NCBI GenBank assembly: GCA_946406145.1
Contig: CAMJJL010000003.1
Coordinates: forward strand, 1 to 64,000
Source: an uncultured Clostridia bacterium
GTDB taxonomy: Bacteria > Bacillota > Clostridia > Oscillospirales > Acutalibacteraceae
Length of the DNA stretch: 64,000 nucleotides
Reading direction: 5' to 3'
Shown: positions 45,193 to 55,458 of the stretch, piece by piece
How the letters are laid out: every line of letters starts with the position of its first letter
Numbering within the stretch: position 1 is the first letter of the stretch
Program-made: the position numbers and the translations under genes
Notes under the pieces: model-generated
Seen by the model: only the letters and a program-made list of their open reading frames with translations
Database searches by the model: none
Told to the model about the DNA's origin: nothing

Positions 45193-46347
45193 TTGAGTAT
45201 CAAACAGACCGATGAGCGCTATATCGCGCATACCTATAAACGCTTCGATCTCGCGATCGTCAAGGGCAAGGGCTGCCTTTGCTATGACGACAACGGCAAG
45301 GAGTATATCGACATGACGTCGGGCATCGGCGTCAATGCCTTCGGCTATTCCGACCCTGTGTGGGCGGACGCTGTCGCAAATCAGGCGAAGCTGTTACAGC
45401 ATACCTCCAACCTGTACTATACCTCTCCCTGCGCGGAGTTGGCGGAGATCCTCTGCACCCGTACCGGGATGAGCAAGGTGTTTTTCTCGAACTCCGGCGC
45501 CGAGGCGAACGAGTGCGCGGTCAAGGTCGCGCGTAAATATGCCGCACAGCATAAGGGCGCGGAGTATTACAATATCATCACACTGCAAAAGAGCTTTCAC
45601 GGCAGAACGCTGACGACGCTCGCGGCGACAGGTCAGGATAACTTCCACCATGATTTTCTGCCGCTGACCGACGGCTTCCTTTACGCTGAGCCGAATGATA
45701 CCGAGGGACTGCAGCAGCTCGTCAACGAGAACAAGGTCGCCGGTATCCTGATCGAGATCGTACAGGGTGAGGGCGGCGTCAATACGCTTGATGCGGACTT
45801 TGTCAAGGCGGTTGACGCGATCTGCAAGGAGAACGACATCGTCTTTATGGTCGACGAGGTACAGACCGGCAACGGACGTACCGGCAAGCTCTATTCCTAT
45901 ATGCACTACGGCGTGCGTCCCGACGTGGTTTCAACCGCAAAGGGACTGGCGGCAGGTCTGCCGATGGGCGCGACCCTGATGAGTGAAAAGGTCGGCGAAG
46001 TGCTCGGCTATGGCGATCACGGCTCCACCTTCGGCGGCAACCCGGTTTGCGCCGCCGCCGCGATCTCGGTGGTGAACCGCATGGATGAGGCGTTCCTCGC
46101 TGATGTCGCCGCAAAGGGACAGTATGTCAAGGAGCGTATCGAGGCGGCAGGCTTTGCCGTCAGCGGTATGGGCTTGATGATCGGTATCGAAACAAAGAAG
46201 CCTGTGTCCGAGGTAATCGCCGCGTGCATGGACAATGGCGTCTTATGCCTGTCCGCCAAAGAAAAACTGAGATTATTACCGCCGCTGAATATCCCGATGG
46301 AACAGCTCACCAAAGCGGTGGATGTGATCATAGAGGCGTTGAAATAA
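45193..46347 (+). CDS. argD: Acetylornithine aminotransferase
   Basis: 384 aa. Class III PLP aminotransferase: [37 protein letters not shown], and the PLP lysine in [14 protein letters not shown]. The start is TTG 45193 with AAGGAGG 7 bp upstream. Follows argB by 45 bp. Confidence 0.96.
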   Translation: MSIKQTDERYIAHTYKRFDLAIVKGKGCLCYDDNGKEYIDMTSGIGVNAFGYSDPVWADAVANQAKLLQHTSNLYYTSPCAELAEILCTRTGMSKVFFSNSGAEANECAVKVARKYAAQHKGAEYYNIITLQKSFHGRTLTTLAATGQDNFHHDFLPLTDGFLYAEPNDTEGLQQLVNENKVAGILIEIVQGEGGVNTLDADFVKAVDAICKENDIVFMVDEVQTGNGRTGKLYSYMHYGVRPDVVSTAKGLAAGLPMGATLMSEKVGEVLGYGDHGSTFGGNPVCAAAAISVVNRMDEAFLADVAAKGQYVKERIEAAGFAVSGMGLMIGIETKKPVSEVIAACMDNGVLCLSAKEKLRLLPPLNIPMEQLTKAVDVIIEALK

Positions 46348-46351
46348 CATT

Positions 46352-46470
46352 TTGTAGGGTACGGCGCTTGCGACGTACCGCATCCCGCAGGGATGTTTGC
46401 AAAGCAAAGGTACAAATCATTGAATTAACAGAAGTGTTTCGGCGGGAGCAAGCCCTCGCCCTACGAAAAT
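46352..46470. repeat. Family B inverted-repeat element
   Basis: Starts TGTAGGGTACGGCGC and ends CCCTCGCCCTACG. Inner hairpins GGTACGGCGCTTGCGACGTACC-like and GGCGGGAGCAAGCCCTCGCC. Confidence 0.65.
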
Positions 46471-46484
46471 ACCGAGGTGTCAAC

Positions 46485-47471
46485 ATGAACCTGAAAAATC
46501 AACATTTCCTGAAACTATTAGACCTGACTCCCGACGAGATCGGTGGTCTGATCGATCTTGCCGCTGAGTTAAAGGCGAAGAAAAAGGAAGGCACGCCCCA
46601 TCGTCTGTGCGAGGGTAAAAGCATTGCGCTGATCTTTGAAAAAACCTCGACTCGTACGCGCTGCGCATTTGAGGTCGCGGCGGCTGACCTCGGTATGCAC
46701 CCGACTTACCTCGATCCCTCGGGCTCGCAGATCGGCAAGAAGGAGAGCATCGCCGACACCGCCCGTGTGCTGGGCAGGATGTATGCCGCGATCGAGTACC
46801 GCGGCTACGGTCAGGCGATCGTCGAGGAACTTGCGAAATACGCAGGCGTCCCCGTTTATAACGGACTGACCAACGAGTTCCACCCGACTCAGATCCTCGC
46901 CGACTTCCTCACCATCCGTGAGCATTTCGGTTCTTTGCAGGGAAAAAAGCTCGTCTATATGGGCGACGCGCGCTATAATATGGGAAATTCCCTGATGGTC
47001 GGCTGCGCGAAGATGGGCATGCACTTTGTTGCCTGCGCACCTTCGAAATACTTCCCGAACGCGGAGCTGGTCGCACAGTGTCAGACGATCGCAGAGGACA
47101 CGGGCGCTGTCATCGAATTCATTGAGGATCCGATGACAGCGACCAAAAATGCCGACGTGATCTACACAGACGTGTGGGTCAGTATGGGCGAGCCGGACGC
47201 AGTCTGGGAGGAACGCATCCGTGACCTCAGCCCCTATCAGGTGAACAAGGCGCTGATGGACAACGCCGGGGAAGGGTGCCGCTTTATGCACTGTCTGCCT
47301 GCGTTCCATGACCTGAACACCACCATCGGCAAGCAGATCCACGATAAGTTCGGTATCGACTGCATGGAGGTCACCGACGAGGTGTTCGAGAGCGAGCAGT
47401 CCATCGTCTTTGACGAGGCGGAGAACCGCATGCACACCATCAAGGCGGTCATCGCCGCGACGCTGGCGTAA
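46485..47471 (+). CDS. argF: Ornithine carbamoyltransferase
   Basis: 328 aa. Carbamoyl-phosphate site [21 protein letters not shown], ornithine loop and HCLPAFHD. It differs from the YgeW enzyme upstream by lacking the long ETVRETANMISF segment. Last gene of the arginine set; ATG 46485 is the only start giving the normal N-terminus. Confidence 0.97.
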   Translation: MNLKNQHFLKLLDLTPDEIGGLIDLAAELKAKKKEGTPHRLCEGKSIALIFEKTSTRTRCAFEVAAADLGMHPTYLDPSGSQIGKKESIADTARVLGRMYAAIEYRGYGQAIVEELAKYAGVPVYNGLTNEFHPTQILADFLTIREHFGSLQGKKLVYMGDARYNMGNSLMVGCAKMGMHFVACAPSKYFPNAELVAQCQTIAEDTGAVIEFIEDPMTATKNADVIYTDVWVSMGEPDAVWEERIRDLSPYQVNKALMDNAGEGCRFMHCLPAFHDLNTTIGKQIHDKFGIDCMEVTDEVFESEQSIVFDEAENRMHTIKAVIAATLA

Positions 47472-47481
47472 TCATTGATAC

Positions 47482-47518
47482 AAAAGCTGCTGTATTTCGG
47501 TACAGTAGCTTTTCATTT
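47482..47518 (+). terminator. Terminator of the arg operon
   Basis: AAAAGCTgCTGTA (47482-47494) pairs with TACAGtAGCTTTT (47501-47513), then T-rich sequence. Confidence 0.85.
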
Positions 47519-47584
47519 ATCATTTTCTCTGTTATAATGTGACCAAATACAAAATAGCGGTAGTATACAGATAGAGGTGATAAC

Positions 47585-48142
47585 ATGGAGGATGAAAAAA
47601 TCGTCGCGCTGTACTGGGCGCGTGACGAGCGTGCGATCACGCTCAGCAAAGAAAAATATGAACACTATCTGTATACGATCGCCCTCAATATCCTCGCTTC
47701 CCTACAGGACGCGGAGGAGAGTGTGAGCGATACCTATGTCGGCGCGTGGAATTCTATTCCGCCGCACAAGCCCGTTGTCCTGCGCACCTATCTGGGCAGG
47801 ATCACGCGCAATCTTTCGCTCAAGCGCTACCGCTATCTGCACGCTGAAAAGCGATACGGCGGTGAAACGGAACTGGCGCTGGACGAGCTCTCAGAGGTCG
47901 TCGCCGATACCGAAACGGCTGAGAGTGAAGCGGAACGCAGGGAGTTGATACGGATGATACAGGTGTTCTTGGCGAGCCTGCCGAGCGATCAGCGCATGAT
48001 CTTTTTGATGCGGTACTGGCATATGCACCCTGTCGCCGTGATTTCAAAGGAGCTCGGCTACTCGCAAAGCAAGGTCAAGATGGCCCTCAAGCGCACGCGT
48101 GACAGCCTGCGCGATTCTCTCAAAGAGGAGGGATTGCTGTGA
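47585..48142 (+). CDS. ECF-type sigma-70 family sigma factor
   Basis: 185 aa. Region 2 around NILASLQDAEESVSDTYVGAWNSIP with the RTYLGRITRNLSL continuation; region 4 with LASLPSDQRMIFLMRYW and the helix-turn-helix VAVISKELGYSQSKVKMALKRTRDSL. GAGGTGATAAC precedes the ATG, and a TATAAT lies at 47533-47538. It overlaps the next gene by 4 bp (ATGA-type), the usual sigma/anti-sigma arrangement. Confidence 0.9.
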   Translation: MEDEKIVALYWARDERAITLSKEKYEHYLYTIALNILASLQDAEESVSDTYVGAWNSIPPHKPVVLRTYLGRITRNLSLKRYRYLHAEKRYGGETELALDELSEVVADTETAESEAERRELIRMIQVFLASLPSDQRMIFLMRYWHMHPVAVISKELGYSQSKVKMALKRTRDSLRDSLKEEGLL

Positions 48143-49398
48143 AGAAGAACGAACTCCTGCTCGATGTGATCGGCGAGGTCAAGGATGAGTATTTGCAGGA
48201 GATCGACAGCCGCATAAAGCGCGTGCGCCACAGGCGGATGTGGAAGCGCGGATTACTCGCCGCGTGTGTGATCCTGATTGCGGGCGTCGTGGTGCAGTTC
48301 GCTGTGATGCTCGGCGGCGGTCTCGGATCGAGGGGCGGAGGCTTTTCAGCGGAGGGGCTTGCCGCAGGAGGATACTATTTTCATCAAACAAGAGATGGAG
48401 ATGTTTTCCGTTATACACCTGAGAAAGGAGCGGTTTGCTTGGTAAAGGGGGGCGTCTTTGACCGATGGAAAAACACGCGGTATTCCATAACAGCGAATGA
48501 CTACGGCTTCTACTACTCCAAGGGCGATTGGATCTATCGTATTAAGCACGGCGAAACAAAAAGCGAAAAGCTCTATCGTTATGAAGCTAAAGTGGGCAAT
48601 ATTTATCTTTACCCTGCCGGAGCAAGCGATATTGCGGTGGAGGTACATTATGATGATAAAAATGTGGGTTTTCATAATGAATTGTTTATCATAGACGGTA
48701 TTATCGGTGATCGCAAAGTGACCATCATCGATGAATATGTGAATCAGGAAGAGATCGGCGCGATTCGCAATGTGTTGCGAAACGAAGAACCCGGATCCGA
48801 CGCCTATAATAAATCATTGGATCAATTGAACAAACATACACCTGCCTTTGCGAAGAAGATAACTTACACTGTAGGAAAAAGAACGCTGGAGCTTGCATTG
48901 GAAGAGGGAAAAGATTGGTTCGACTACACCTACCGCCTGACCGAAAACGGCAGAACGCTCTTTAACGGCTATGTCGAGCCGTATGATGTGCGGACGGTGG
49001 GCGACAGTCTGGTGTTTACCGTTGGGCGCGGCGGCAATAACCTCGGCAATGACCTGAACGGCTATGTGATCGTTTCTCCCGATGGCACCAATCGCGTGGT
49101 CAATGTTCCGTCTGTACCGGGTAACGAGAAGTTCTTCTTTACCGTCAAGGATATGGATGACGGACAGGATATTCTCGCGGTACGCGTCAGCGATAATGAG
49201 AAGTTCAAGCTGAAATGGGACAGAGCGGAGGAACGTCACGTTTGGGATATCTATTCCGACGGATCATATCTTTGGACGATGGGATTTGATGGGAAGAAGG
49301 GTGATTATCTGGCATCCTGCTATCGAATCGAGTATGAGAACGGAATCCCGACCGCTCTGACCTTGATCGACGATGATATCACCGACAACAACAAATAA
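48139..49398 (+). CDS. Single-pass membrane protein, probable anti-sigma partner
   Basis: 419 aa. A short basic cytoplasmic N-terminus (about 1-37), one membrane segment (GLLAACVILIAGVVVQFAVM, about 38-57), and a large external part with repeated beta-type segments (YGFYYSKGDWIYRIK and similar) that resembles a beta-propeller or DUF5050-like sensor. Role as anti-sigma is inferred from coupling with the ECF gene; no zinc motif is visible. Confidence 0.75.
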   Translation: MKKNELLLDVIGEVKDEYLQEIDSRIKRVRHRRMWKRGLLAACVILIAGVVVQFAVMLGGGLGSRGGGFSAEGLAAGGYYFHQTRDGDVFRYTPEKGAVCLVKGGVFDRWKNTRYSITANDYGFYYSKGDWIYRIKHGETKSEKLYRYEAKVGNIYLYPAGASDIAVEVHYDDKNVGFHNELFIIDGIIGDRKVTIIDEYVNQEEIGAIRNVLRNEEPGSDAYNKSLDQLNKHTPAFAKKITYTVGKRTLELALEEGKDWFDYTYRLTENGRTLFNGYVEPYDVRTVGDSLVFTVGRGGNNLGNDLNGYVIVSPDGTNRVVNVPSVPGNEKFFFTVKDMDDGQDILAVRVSDNEKFKLKWDRAEERHVWDIYSDGSYLWTMGFDGKKGDYLASCYRIEYENGIPTALTLIDDDITDNNK

Positions 49399-49402
49399 GA
49401 CA

Positions 49403-49433
49403 AAAGGCTCCTTTGTATAAGGAGTCTTTTTAC
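49403..49433 (+). terminator. Terminator after the sigma/membrane-protein pair
   Basis: AAAGGCTCCTT pairs with AAGGAGTCTTT, followed by TTTT. Confidence 0.85.
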
Positions 49434-49968
49434 ATGTATGCGCAAATATCTTCCGTATTTCTCAGCCTTGCGCCAGTGTTTCGTACCCTGCGCCAATCTT
49501 CCGTAGGATGGGATGATTTCCGTTTTGTCTTTCGATAATCCGTGAAAACATTACCGAAAAATCCATCCACACCCCGACAAACGCGCGCAGTCATATCCGC
49601 TATACTTAGGACAAGATCAATATGAATGGTGAACGAAAAAGCCTTCCTCTCGGGGACACGTACGTCTTTTCTATATCACTATAATTATTCGCTGAACAGA
49701 TCAGATGTGCGTGGTAGGTAAAAAAAGCCTTCACCTCGGGGGGAAGGTGGCTCAGCGTAAGCTGAGTCGGATGAGGGGCTGACTTAGTTGAAAGATCATC
49801 TAAACAAAGAGTGTGAATCTTTTCCTTTATCCTCGGTAAACATACAGCCTTAGCGAGTCCGACATCAATAGGAAGAGTAATCCCCTCATCCGTCACCTTT
49901 GGTGACACCTTCCCCCCAAGGGGAAGGCTTTTGATAACCGGTGACTATTCAAGAAAAGGAATGATAAA
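49434..49968. repeat. Gene-free stretch with family A repeats upstream of spoIIE
   Basis: Family A copies: direct at 49729-49782 (second stem CTCAGC-GTAA-GCTGAG), inverted at 49882-49930 (GTCACC-AAA-GGTGAC). A partial hairpin lies near 49640. The part 49434-49620 shows no gene. No Spo0A box was confidently recognised. Confidence 0.65.
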
Positions 49969-52302
49969 ATGTCTGTTGTACAAGCTGTTCGGGGGAGTCG
50001 TACCCGTGGAAAGGAACGTTCCGCGCGGAATGTGGCGCGGGAGGTGGTCATCCATATCTCTTGTTTCTTAATGGGCGGCGTAGTGTCACGCGGCGCGACC
50101 TTGGGTGAGCTGTCGCCGTTCGGCGCGTCGGTGGTGGCGGCATTGCCGTTTACTTACATGCCCGCGGGAATGCTTGGTGCGGCGCTGAGCTATTTGTTTG
50201 CGTCGCCGGTATCGTCCTTTCGGTACATCGCGGTGGTAGTGTCTATCGGGGCGATCCGCTGGGTGCTGAATGAGATCAAAAAGCTCTCCGACAGCCGCTT
50301 CTTCGCGCCGGTGGTCGCCTTTATCCCGATCTTTGCGACGGGGATCGCGCTCACCTTTTCGGCGAAAAGCGAGATAACCGAAGTGGTCGAATGTGTGATC
50401 GAGGGGCTGATCGCGGCGGCAGGGGCGTACTTTATGAGCCGAACCGCTCAACTGTTTTCGTCAAAAAGAGCGCTGTCGGGTTTCTCTCAGCAGGAGTTGA
50501 GCTGTCTGTCAATGAGCGGCTGTATCCTGTTGTTGTCGCTGTCACGCGTGATGATCGGCACGGTGTCGGTCGGCAGGATCCTCGCCGTACTGTTGGTATT
50601 ATTATTCGCACGCTACGGGATGGTCAAGGGCGGCAGTATCGCCGGGATCGCGACAGGCGCGGTATTCGCACTGTCGGACAGGGGACTCCTTTTTTTGGCG
50701 GCCGGCTACTCGCTGTCCGGTTTGATCGGCGGACTGCTTGCACCGATGGGGAAGGCGGCGGTGATCTTCGCCGCGGTGATCTGCAACACGATGTTCGCGT
50801 TCGCGTCACCCGATCGGGCGATGGTGCTGTCGGTCGCGATCGAGAGCGCCGTGGCGTCGGGAATCTTCCTGCTGATCCCGAAGGACGCAGGCAACTTCCT
50901 CTCAACGGTGTTCACAGATGACGGTTCACGTACCTCTGAGGAAGCGATCCGCCGCAATGTGACGATGCGTCTGGAGCACTGCTCCAAGGCGCTCGATAAC
51001 GTCAGCTCCTGCGTCAACGCGGTGTCGGACAGGCTCTCTAAGCTCTATGAGCCGAACGCGGACAAGATCTATGAGCGTGCCGCCGACTACACCTGCAAGA
51101 GCTGCGGACTGCGTGCTTATTGCTGGGAGAAAGAGCGCGGACTGACAATGGATGACTTCCACCGCCTGACCGACGCGTTAAAGGAGCGCGGCTATGTCAG
51201 GGAGAAGGATATCGAGGACAACTTCATCAAGCGATGCTGTAAGTCGTCGGAGCTTACGCACAGCGTCAACCGCAGTTATCGTGAATACCAATCGCTGGAG
51301 GCTGCACGCCATCGGATCACCGCGGTGCGCAGTGTGGTGGCAGGACAGTTTGCCGGGCTGAGCGACATCCTGCACGATCTGTCGCAGGAATTCGCGGCGG
51401 TCGAGGGCTACGATGAGGCGCGCGCCGAACGCGTGATCGAGGCGCTCACGGCGGAGGGGCTGACGGTAGCGGACTGCTCCTGCCGCATGGGTGAGATCAG
51501 CGGCATGACCGTGGAGATCGAGATCATCGTCGGCAAAAAGACCGCATTGTCCAAGACGCTGTTGCTGCGTGTGGTCAACCGTGCCTGCGGACGGTATTTT
51601 GAGAGCCCCGAGCTGAGTTTTGAGGGCGATCGTGCAAGGGTGGTGATGTGCGAGATGCCGCTCTTTGATCTTGAGATCGGCTCGGCACAGCATGTGTGCG
51701 ATGACGGCGAATTATGCGGCGACTGTCTGAACTATTTTGTCAACGGTTCAGGCAGTGCCGTGGCGTTGATTTCGGACGGCATGGGCTGCGGCGGCAGAGC
51801 GGCTGTGGACGCGAACATGGCGGTCAGCATCATGTCCAAGCTCTGCAAGGCAGGATTGAGCTACGACTGCGCTTTAGCGGTGACAAATTCCTCGCTGATG
51901 ATCAAGAGTGAGGAGGAGTCACTCGCGACGATGGATCTGATGGACTTCAACTGCTTTACGGGCAGGGTCAGGCTGATGAAGGCAGGCGCCTGCACGACCT
52001 ATATCAAGAAGAACGGCAAGCTCCTGCAAAAGGAAATGCCCTCCCTGCCGCTCGGGATCCTGAATGAAGCCCGATTCAGCAAGGAGGACGCCGTGTTGAC
52101 CAAGGATGACTGGATCGTGATGGTGTCGGACGGCGTGATGATCGGCTCTCTCGAATGGATCGAGCGGCTGATTCTGACATGGCGTGAGGGAAGTGCCGAA
52201 CAGCTCGCCGCTCAAATCGTCAAGGAGGCGCAAAAGCGCAGAAAGAACGACCATGATGACGACATCACCGCAATCGCGATGAGGGTGGTGGAGAATGGAT
52301 GA
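49969..52302 (+). CDS. spoIIE: Stage II sporulation protein E (membrane PP2C phosphatase)
   Basis: 777 aa. Dephosphorylates the anti-anti-sigma SpoIIAA and so activates sigma-F in the forespore. The N-terminal third has about ten membrane segments. A middle region has a Cys motif (CKSCGLRAYCW). The C-terminal PP2C domain shows metal-site residues LISDGMGCGG, MVSDGV and NDHDDDITAIAMRV. Length and layout are complete. It shows that this genome has a sporulation programme, which matters for the split spoVT gene. Confidence 0.95.
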   Translation: MSVVQAVRGSRTRGKERSARNVAREVVIHISCFLMGGVVSRGATLGELSPFGASVVAALPFTYMPAGMLGAALSYLFASPVSSFRYIAVVVSIGAIRWVLNEIKKLSDSRFFAPVVAFIPIFATGIALTFSAKSEITEVVECVIEGLIAAAGAYFMSRTAQLFSSKRALSGFSQQELSCLSMSGCILLLSLSRVMIGTVSVGRILAVLLVLLFARYGMVKGGSIAGIATGAVFALSDRGLLFLAAGYSLSGLIGGLLAPMGKAAVIFAAVICNTMFAFASPDRAMVLSVAIESAVASGIFLLIPKDAGNFLSTVFTDDGSRTSEEAIRRNVTMRLEHCSKALDNVSSCVNAVSDRLSKLYEPNADKIYERAADYTCKSCGLRAYCWEKERGLTMDDFHRLTDALKERGYVREKDIEDNFIKRCCKSSELTHSVNRSYREYQSLEAARHRITAVRSVVAGQFAGLSDILHDLSQEFAAVEGYDEARAERVIEALTAEGLTVADCSCRMGEISGMTVEIEIIVGKKTALSKTLLLRVVNRACGRYFESPELSFEGDRARVVMCEMPLFDLEIGSAQHVCDDGELCGDCLNYFVNGSGSAVALISDGMGCGGRAAVDANMAVSIMSKLCKAGLSYDCALAVTNSSLMIKSEEESLATMDLMDFNCFTGRVRLMKAGACTTYIKKNGKLLQKEMPSLPLGILNEARFSKEDAVLTKDDWIVMVSDGVMIGSLEWIERLILTWREGSAEQLAAQIVKEAQKRRKNDHDDDITAIAMRVVENG

Positions 52303-52305
52303 CAG

Positions 52306-52486
52306 TGAGGAGTGAGGAGTTAGGAGTGAGGAGTTATTATTATAATGCAATGTTACATTTGCTTTGCGTTTGGTAATGATAGCATATAAAACAAGGGTCA
52401 TCGGACAATCGTGTCTGATGACCCTTATCATGTTCAGTTTTAAAACAGGTGTGGGCAAAGCCCACCGTTAACTCCTCACTCCTCAC
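52306..52486. repeat. Family D palindromic element with terminator
   Basis: Left arm GTGAGGA units, right arm CTCCTCA units. AAGGGTCATC (52393-52402) pairs with GATGACCCTT (52417-52426) inside, a terminator between convergent genes. GTGGGCAAAGCCCAC hairpin near 52450. Confidence 0.75.
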
Positions 52487-52488
52487 TG

Positions 52489-54672
52489 TTACAGCTCACC
52501 CATCACCTTTTCGATGTACGGCAGGTAGTGCATGGAGTAGCCCCGGCCGTTCGGGTGTACGCCCGAATCATCAACGCTGTCGTCCGACCAGTAGCCATCA
52601 TAGCAGAATTTTGCGACCATGCGCTTGTTGAAGCCGTCGAGGTCGGAGATGTTGAACAGATCGACCGTGCGAATGTTCATTTCGGCGGCGATACGGAGCA
52701 CCTTTTCCTGATAGATCCTTTGATATTCCAATGCACCGTAATCGATCTGGTGGGAGCGGACATAGATGACGGGAGCTGAAGAATAGTTCTTCTTGATCAG
52801 GTCAAAGGTCATCCTCGTGCCGTCAACAAAGGAGGTCTCGTTGGAGTAGTTTTCGATGACCTTGCTGTCTTTATAGTGGAAATACTCGGGGTGGGCATAG
52901 TGAAAATCTCGGTGAATAGGGATGCTGAACCAATCGGGTGCGCTGTAGCCCCAGTCATGCACATATCGGGACGGAGTAGCGTCAGAAAACGGGATCGACG
53001 GATAATAGACGTCGTTGTCGCCGCCGTTAAGGATGACCAGATCCGCGTCTTGATTCTCTTTGATCGCGGTACGCACCTGATTGGCGATATGGCATTTATA
53101 GGAAGCATAGTTGGCGAAGATGTAATAGACGCCCGATTTCTCCAGCTCAGTGCCCATCGACGCACCCGACCAGGAGTAATCACGGTGGTTCATGCCGTAT
53201 TTTTCGCCGATGATTTCGACGGGACCCTCCATCATTTCCTCATTCAAGCGAGGAAAACGCTTGTTGACAAAATCCTTGCGGTTGAAATCGCGATAAGAGT
53301 CTTCGAAACTCGCACCGTTGACCTTGACGATATTGCCTCTGCCCTGCATACCGCTGTCGCCGAAGGAGATCACGGTCTTGCCGTGCCATGTATGGTAGAG
53401 CGCAAGCTCGTCCATCAGATGATCCCATTCGTCGGCGTTGACCTCGTCAAAGAGGTGGAGCTGGTTGTGATAATCGGGATTGAACCAGCCGTAGTAGGCG
53501 ACCGTGTTGATGTTGGAGTAGGAGGTGTCTGCGGCATAGTAGAGGTTGTTATTCCATTTGATGAAGTCCTCTGTGTTGTTGCCGGGGATGTTGTAGGTGT
53601 TGCCGAGCGCATGCGGCTCGTATTGATACAGGTTGATCAGGGTATCGGCGGTGAAGCGTCGATTCAGACCGGCGCCGTCGTTGAAGTAGCCCATCGGCGT
53701 CAATGCGCCGTATTCATGCGCCAGATCGCTGAGCTCCTCGTAGGTGTAATCCGCAAAATCTTTTGCGGCAATGTTATCGTATTTGGTGCACAGCAGTTCA
53801 TAGATCCAGCGGTTACGAGTGCAGTATAAGTCACCCTCGGTGAAATAGGGCGTCACACCGCAGGCGCTCGCGACCTCGCCGTAGCGATCGAGCGCGCACA
53901 CCTTGTAGGCGTAGACAGAGTCGTCCTGCCCATACTCATAGGTAAAGGAATGATCGGCGGTTGAGTCGCAGATCACCTCTAGGTCGTCGGAAGCCATGCG
54001 CTTGCGATAGACGCGATAAGCAGGCGCGTCGCCCGTCCATGAGAGGGTATCCTGCTTGATGACAGGGGTAGTTTCCGCTGTAGGGGCAAGATCGGAATCG
54101 CCCTTAGATCTGATGGGCAATTCCTCTTCCTCCATGTCGTCAAAGGACTCTTGTGTGTCGGTCATACCATGATCGGTATCAACTTCGTCCTGTCCGTCAT
54201 CCGCAGTTTTTGCAAGCGTTTGTTTGGCTTGGTTCACGCTGTTATTTGTTGTGACGCTTCGTCCGACTTCTGCAGAGAGCGAGGGAGCGTCATAGTAGGT
54301 AACTGTCCAGCCTGTCTCGTTGAAGCTCGAGGCAAATTCGCTCTCATCGGGTGTGACGCAGCGGATCGTATAGGTGTACGACTGACCGATATGGATATCG
54401 AGATCGACAAATCGTGTGGAGGCGGTTGTGATCATCCTCACCCAGTCGCCCGAGGCGCTTTTGTAATAGACGCGGTAGAATACGCCGTTGGGATAACTGC
54501 TGTCGATATACGGCTCCCATGTGAACCGCACGCCGCCGTCAATAACCTCGATACTGCTGAAAGACGGCACATAAGAGGACTGTGCGGCAGAGGTAGAAGT
54601 AGGCATCGCGGCAAACAGTCCGATCATGATGACCGCCGCCAACAGGATCGAAAGGATTCGTTTTAAGAGCAT
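52489..54672 (-). CDS. Secreted SGNH/GDSL-type hydrolase with fibronectin-like N-terminal domains
   Basis: 727 aa from ATG 54672. A signal peptide (MLLKRILSILLAAVIMIGLF...SAA) is followed by two beta-rich Fn3-like segments separated by an acidic linker. The C-terminal SGNH domain shows ISFGDSGMQGRGN (Ser block), LNGGDNDVYYP and SGVHPNGRGYSMHYL (Asp-His block). Probably an exported esterase or deacylase on carbohydrate. An in-frame ATG at 54729 would mask the signal peptide. Confidence 0.82.
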   Translation of the reverse strand: MLLKRILSILLAAVIMIGLFAAMPTSTSAAQSSYVPSFSSIEVIDGGVRFTWEPYIDSSYPNGVFYRVYYKSASGDWVRMITTASTRFVDLDIHIGQSYTYTIRCVTPDESEFASSFNETGWTVTYYDAPSLSAEVGRSVTTNNSVNQAKQTLAKTADDGQDEVDTDHGMTDTQESFDDMEEEELPIRSKGDSDLAPTAETTPVIKQDTLSWTGDAPAYRVYRKRMASDDLEVICDSTADHSFTYEYGQDDSVYAYKVCALDRYGEVASACGVTPYFTEGDLYCTRNRWIYELLCTKYDNIAAKDFADYTYEELSDLAHEYGALTPMGYFNDGAGLNRRFTADTLINLYQYEPHALGNTYNIPGNNTEDFIKWNNNLYYAADTSYSNINTVAYYGWFNPDYHNQLHLFDEVNADEWDHLMDELALYHTWHGKTVISFGDSGMQGRGNIVKVNGASFEDSYRDFNRKDFVNKRFPRLNEEMMEGPVEIIGEKYGMNHRDYSWSGASMGTELEKSGVYYIFANYASYKCHIANQVRTAIKENQDADLVILNGGDNDVYYPSIPFSDATPSRYVHDWGYSAPDWFSIPIHRDFHYAHPEYFHYKDSKVIENYSNETSFVDGTRMTFDLIKKNYSSAPVIYVRSHQIDYGALEYQRIYQEKVLRIAAEMNIRTVDLFNISDLDGFNKRMVAKFCYDGYWSDDSVDDSGVHPNGRGYSMHYLPYIEKVMGEL

Positions 54673-54813
54673 GTAATCATTCACTTCCGTTGAAAATTTC
54701 GCATCAAAGAATTCTGATGATAGCTGCATAATATTATATAATAGCAGTTTTTGTCGAATCGGTCAAGAGTAGGGAGCTAAAATTGTTGATGTACAATCAC
54801 AGGAGAAATATGA

Positions 54814-54842
54814 CAAAAGCCTCCCGAAAAGGAAGGCTTTTG
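54814..54842 (-). terminator. Terminator after the GNAT gene
   Basis: CAAAAGCCT (54814-54822) pairs with AGGCTTTTG (54834-54842); lies just past the GNAT stop on the minus strand. Confidence 0.8.
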
Positions 54843-54849
54843 TAGTCGA

Positions 54850-55404
54850 TTATGTTTGAAATTCGTTCCTGAGGATCGCGTGCAAGGCGGTATCACATAT
54901 ACCCTGATTATTGTGGCCCGCCTGACGCATGGTGCCCTCATACCGCATACCGCACTTCTCCATTACTCTGCCCGAGTTCGGATTGTTCACGTCATGGCCT
55001 GCCTGGATACGATTCAGCCCGACAGTGTCAAACAGATAACGGATGACGACGCTGAGCGCCTCGGGCATATAGCCCCTACCCCAAAAATCGTCGCTCAGAC
55101 AGTAGCCGACCTCGGCAGACGCAACCTCTTCATTAAGCCATATCACACTGATACTGCCGATGACCTGTCCGCTGTTCTTTTCCTCGATCGCCCAATAGTA
55201 GGCGTCGGGTTTTTCATAGGTATCGATAATGTATTGTAGATAGCCTTTGACATCCTCAACGTTTTGGTAGGGCTGCCATGTCATATAGCGCGTGACCTTC
55301 TCACGCGACATCCAGTTGTCAAATGCCTGCTGCGCGTCATCCAATGTGAACCGCCGCAGGAGCAGGCGTTCGGTCTCGAGCGGAGCGGTTCCTGCGTGTT
55401 TCAT
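54850..55404 (-). CDS. GNAT acetyltransferase (RimJ/RimL type)
   Basis: 184 aa. LETERLLLRRFTLDD at the N-terminus, acetyl-CoA loop GYCLSDDFWGRGYMPEAL, and VNNPNSGRVMEKCGMRYEGTMR, the classical end of Rim-type acetyltransferases. ATG 55404 has GGAGG upstream; the ATG at 55416 sits inside that ribosome site. Substrate unknown. Confidence 0.93.
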   Translation of the reverse strand: MKHAGTAPLETERLLLRRFTLDDAQQAFDNWMSREKVTRYMTWQPYQNVEDVKGYLQYIIDTYEKPDAYYWAIEEKNSGQVIGSISVIWLNEEVASAEVGYCLSDDFWGRGYMPEALSVVIRYLFDTVGLNRIQAGHDVNNPNSGRVMEKCGMRYEGTMRQAGHNNQGICDTALHAILRNEFQT

Positions 55405-55458
55405 AAATACCTCCATACAGACAGAAGGACGGTATGGACCGCCCTCCTTGATTGATAA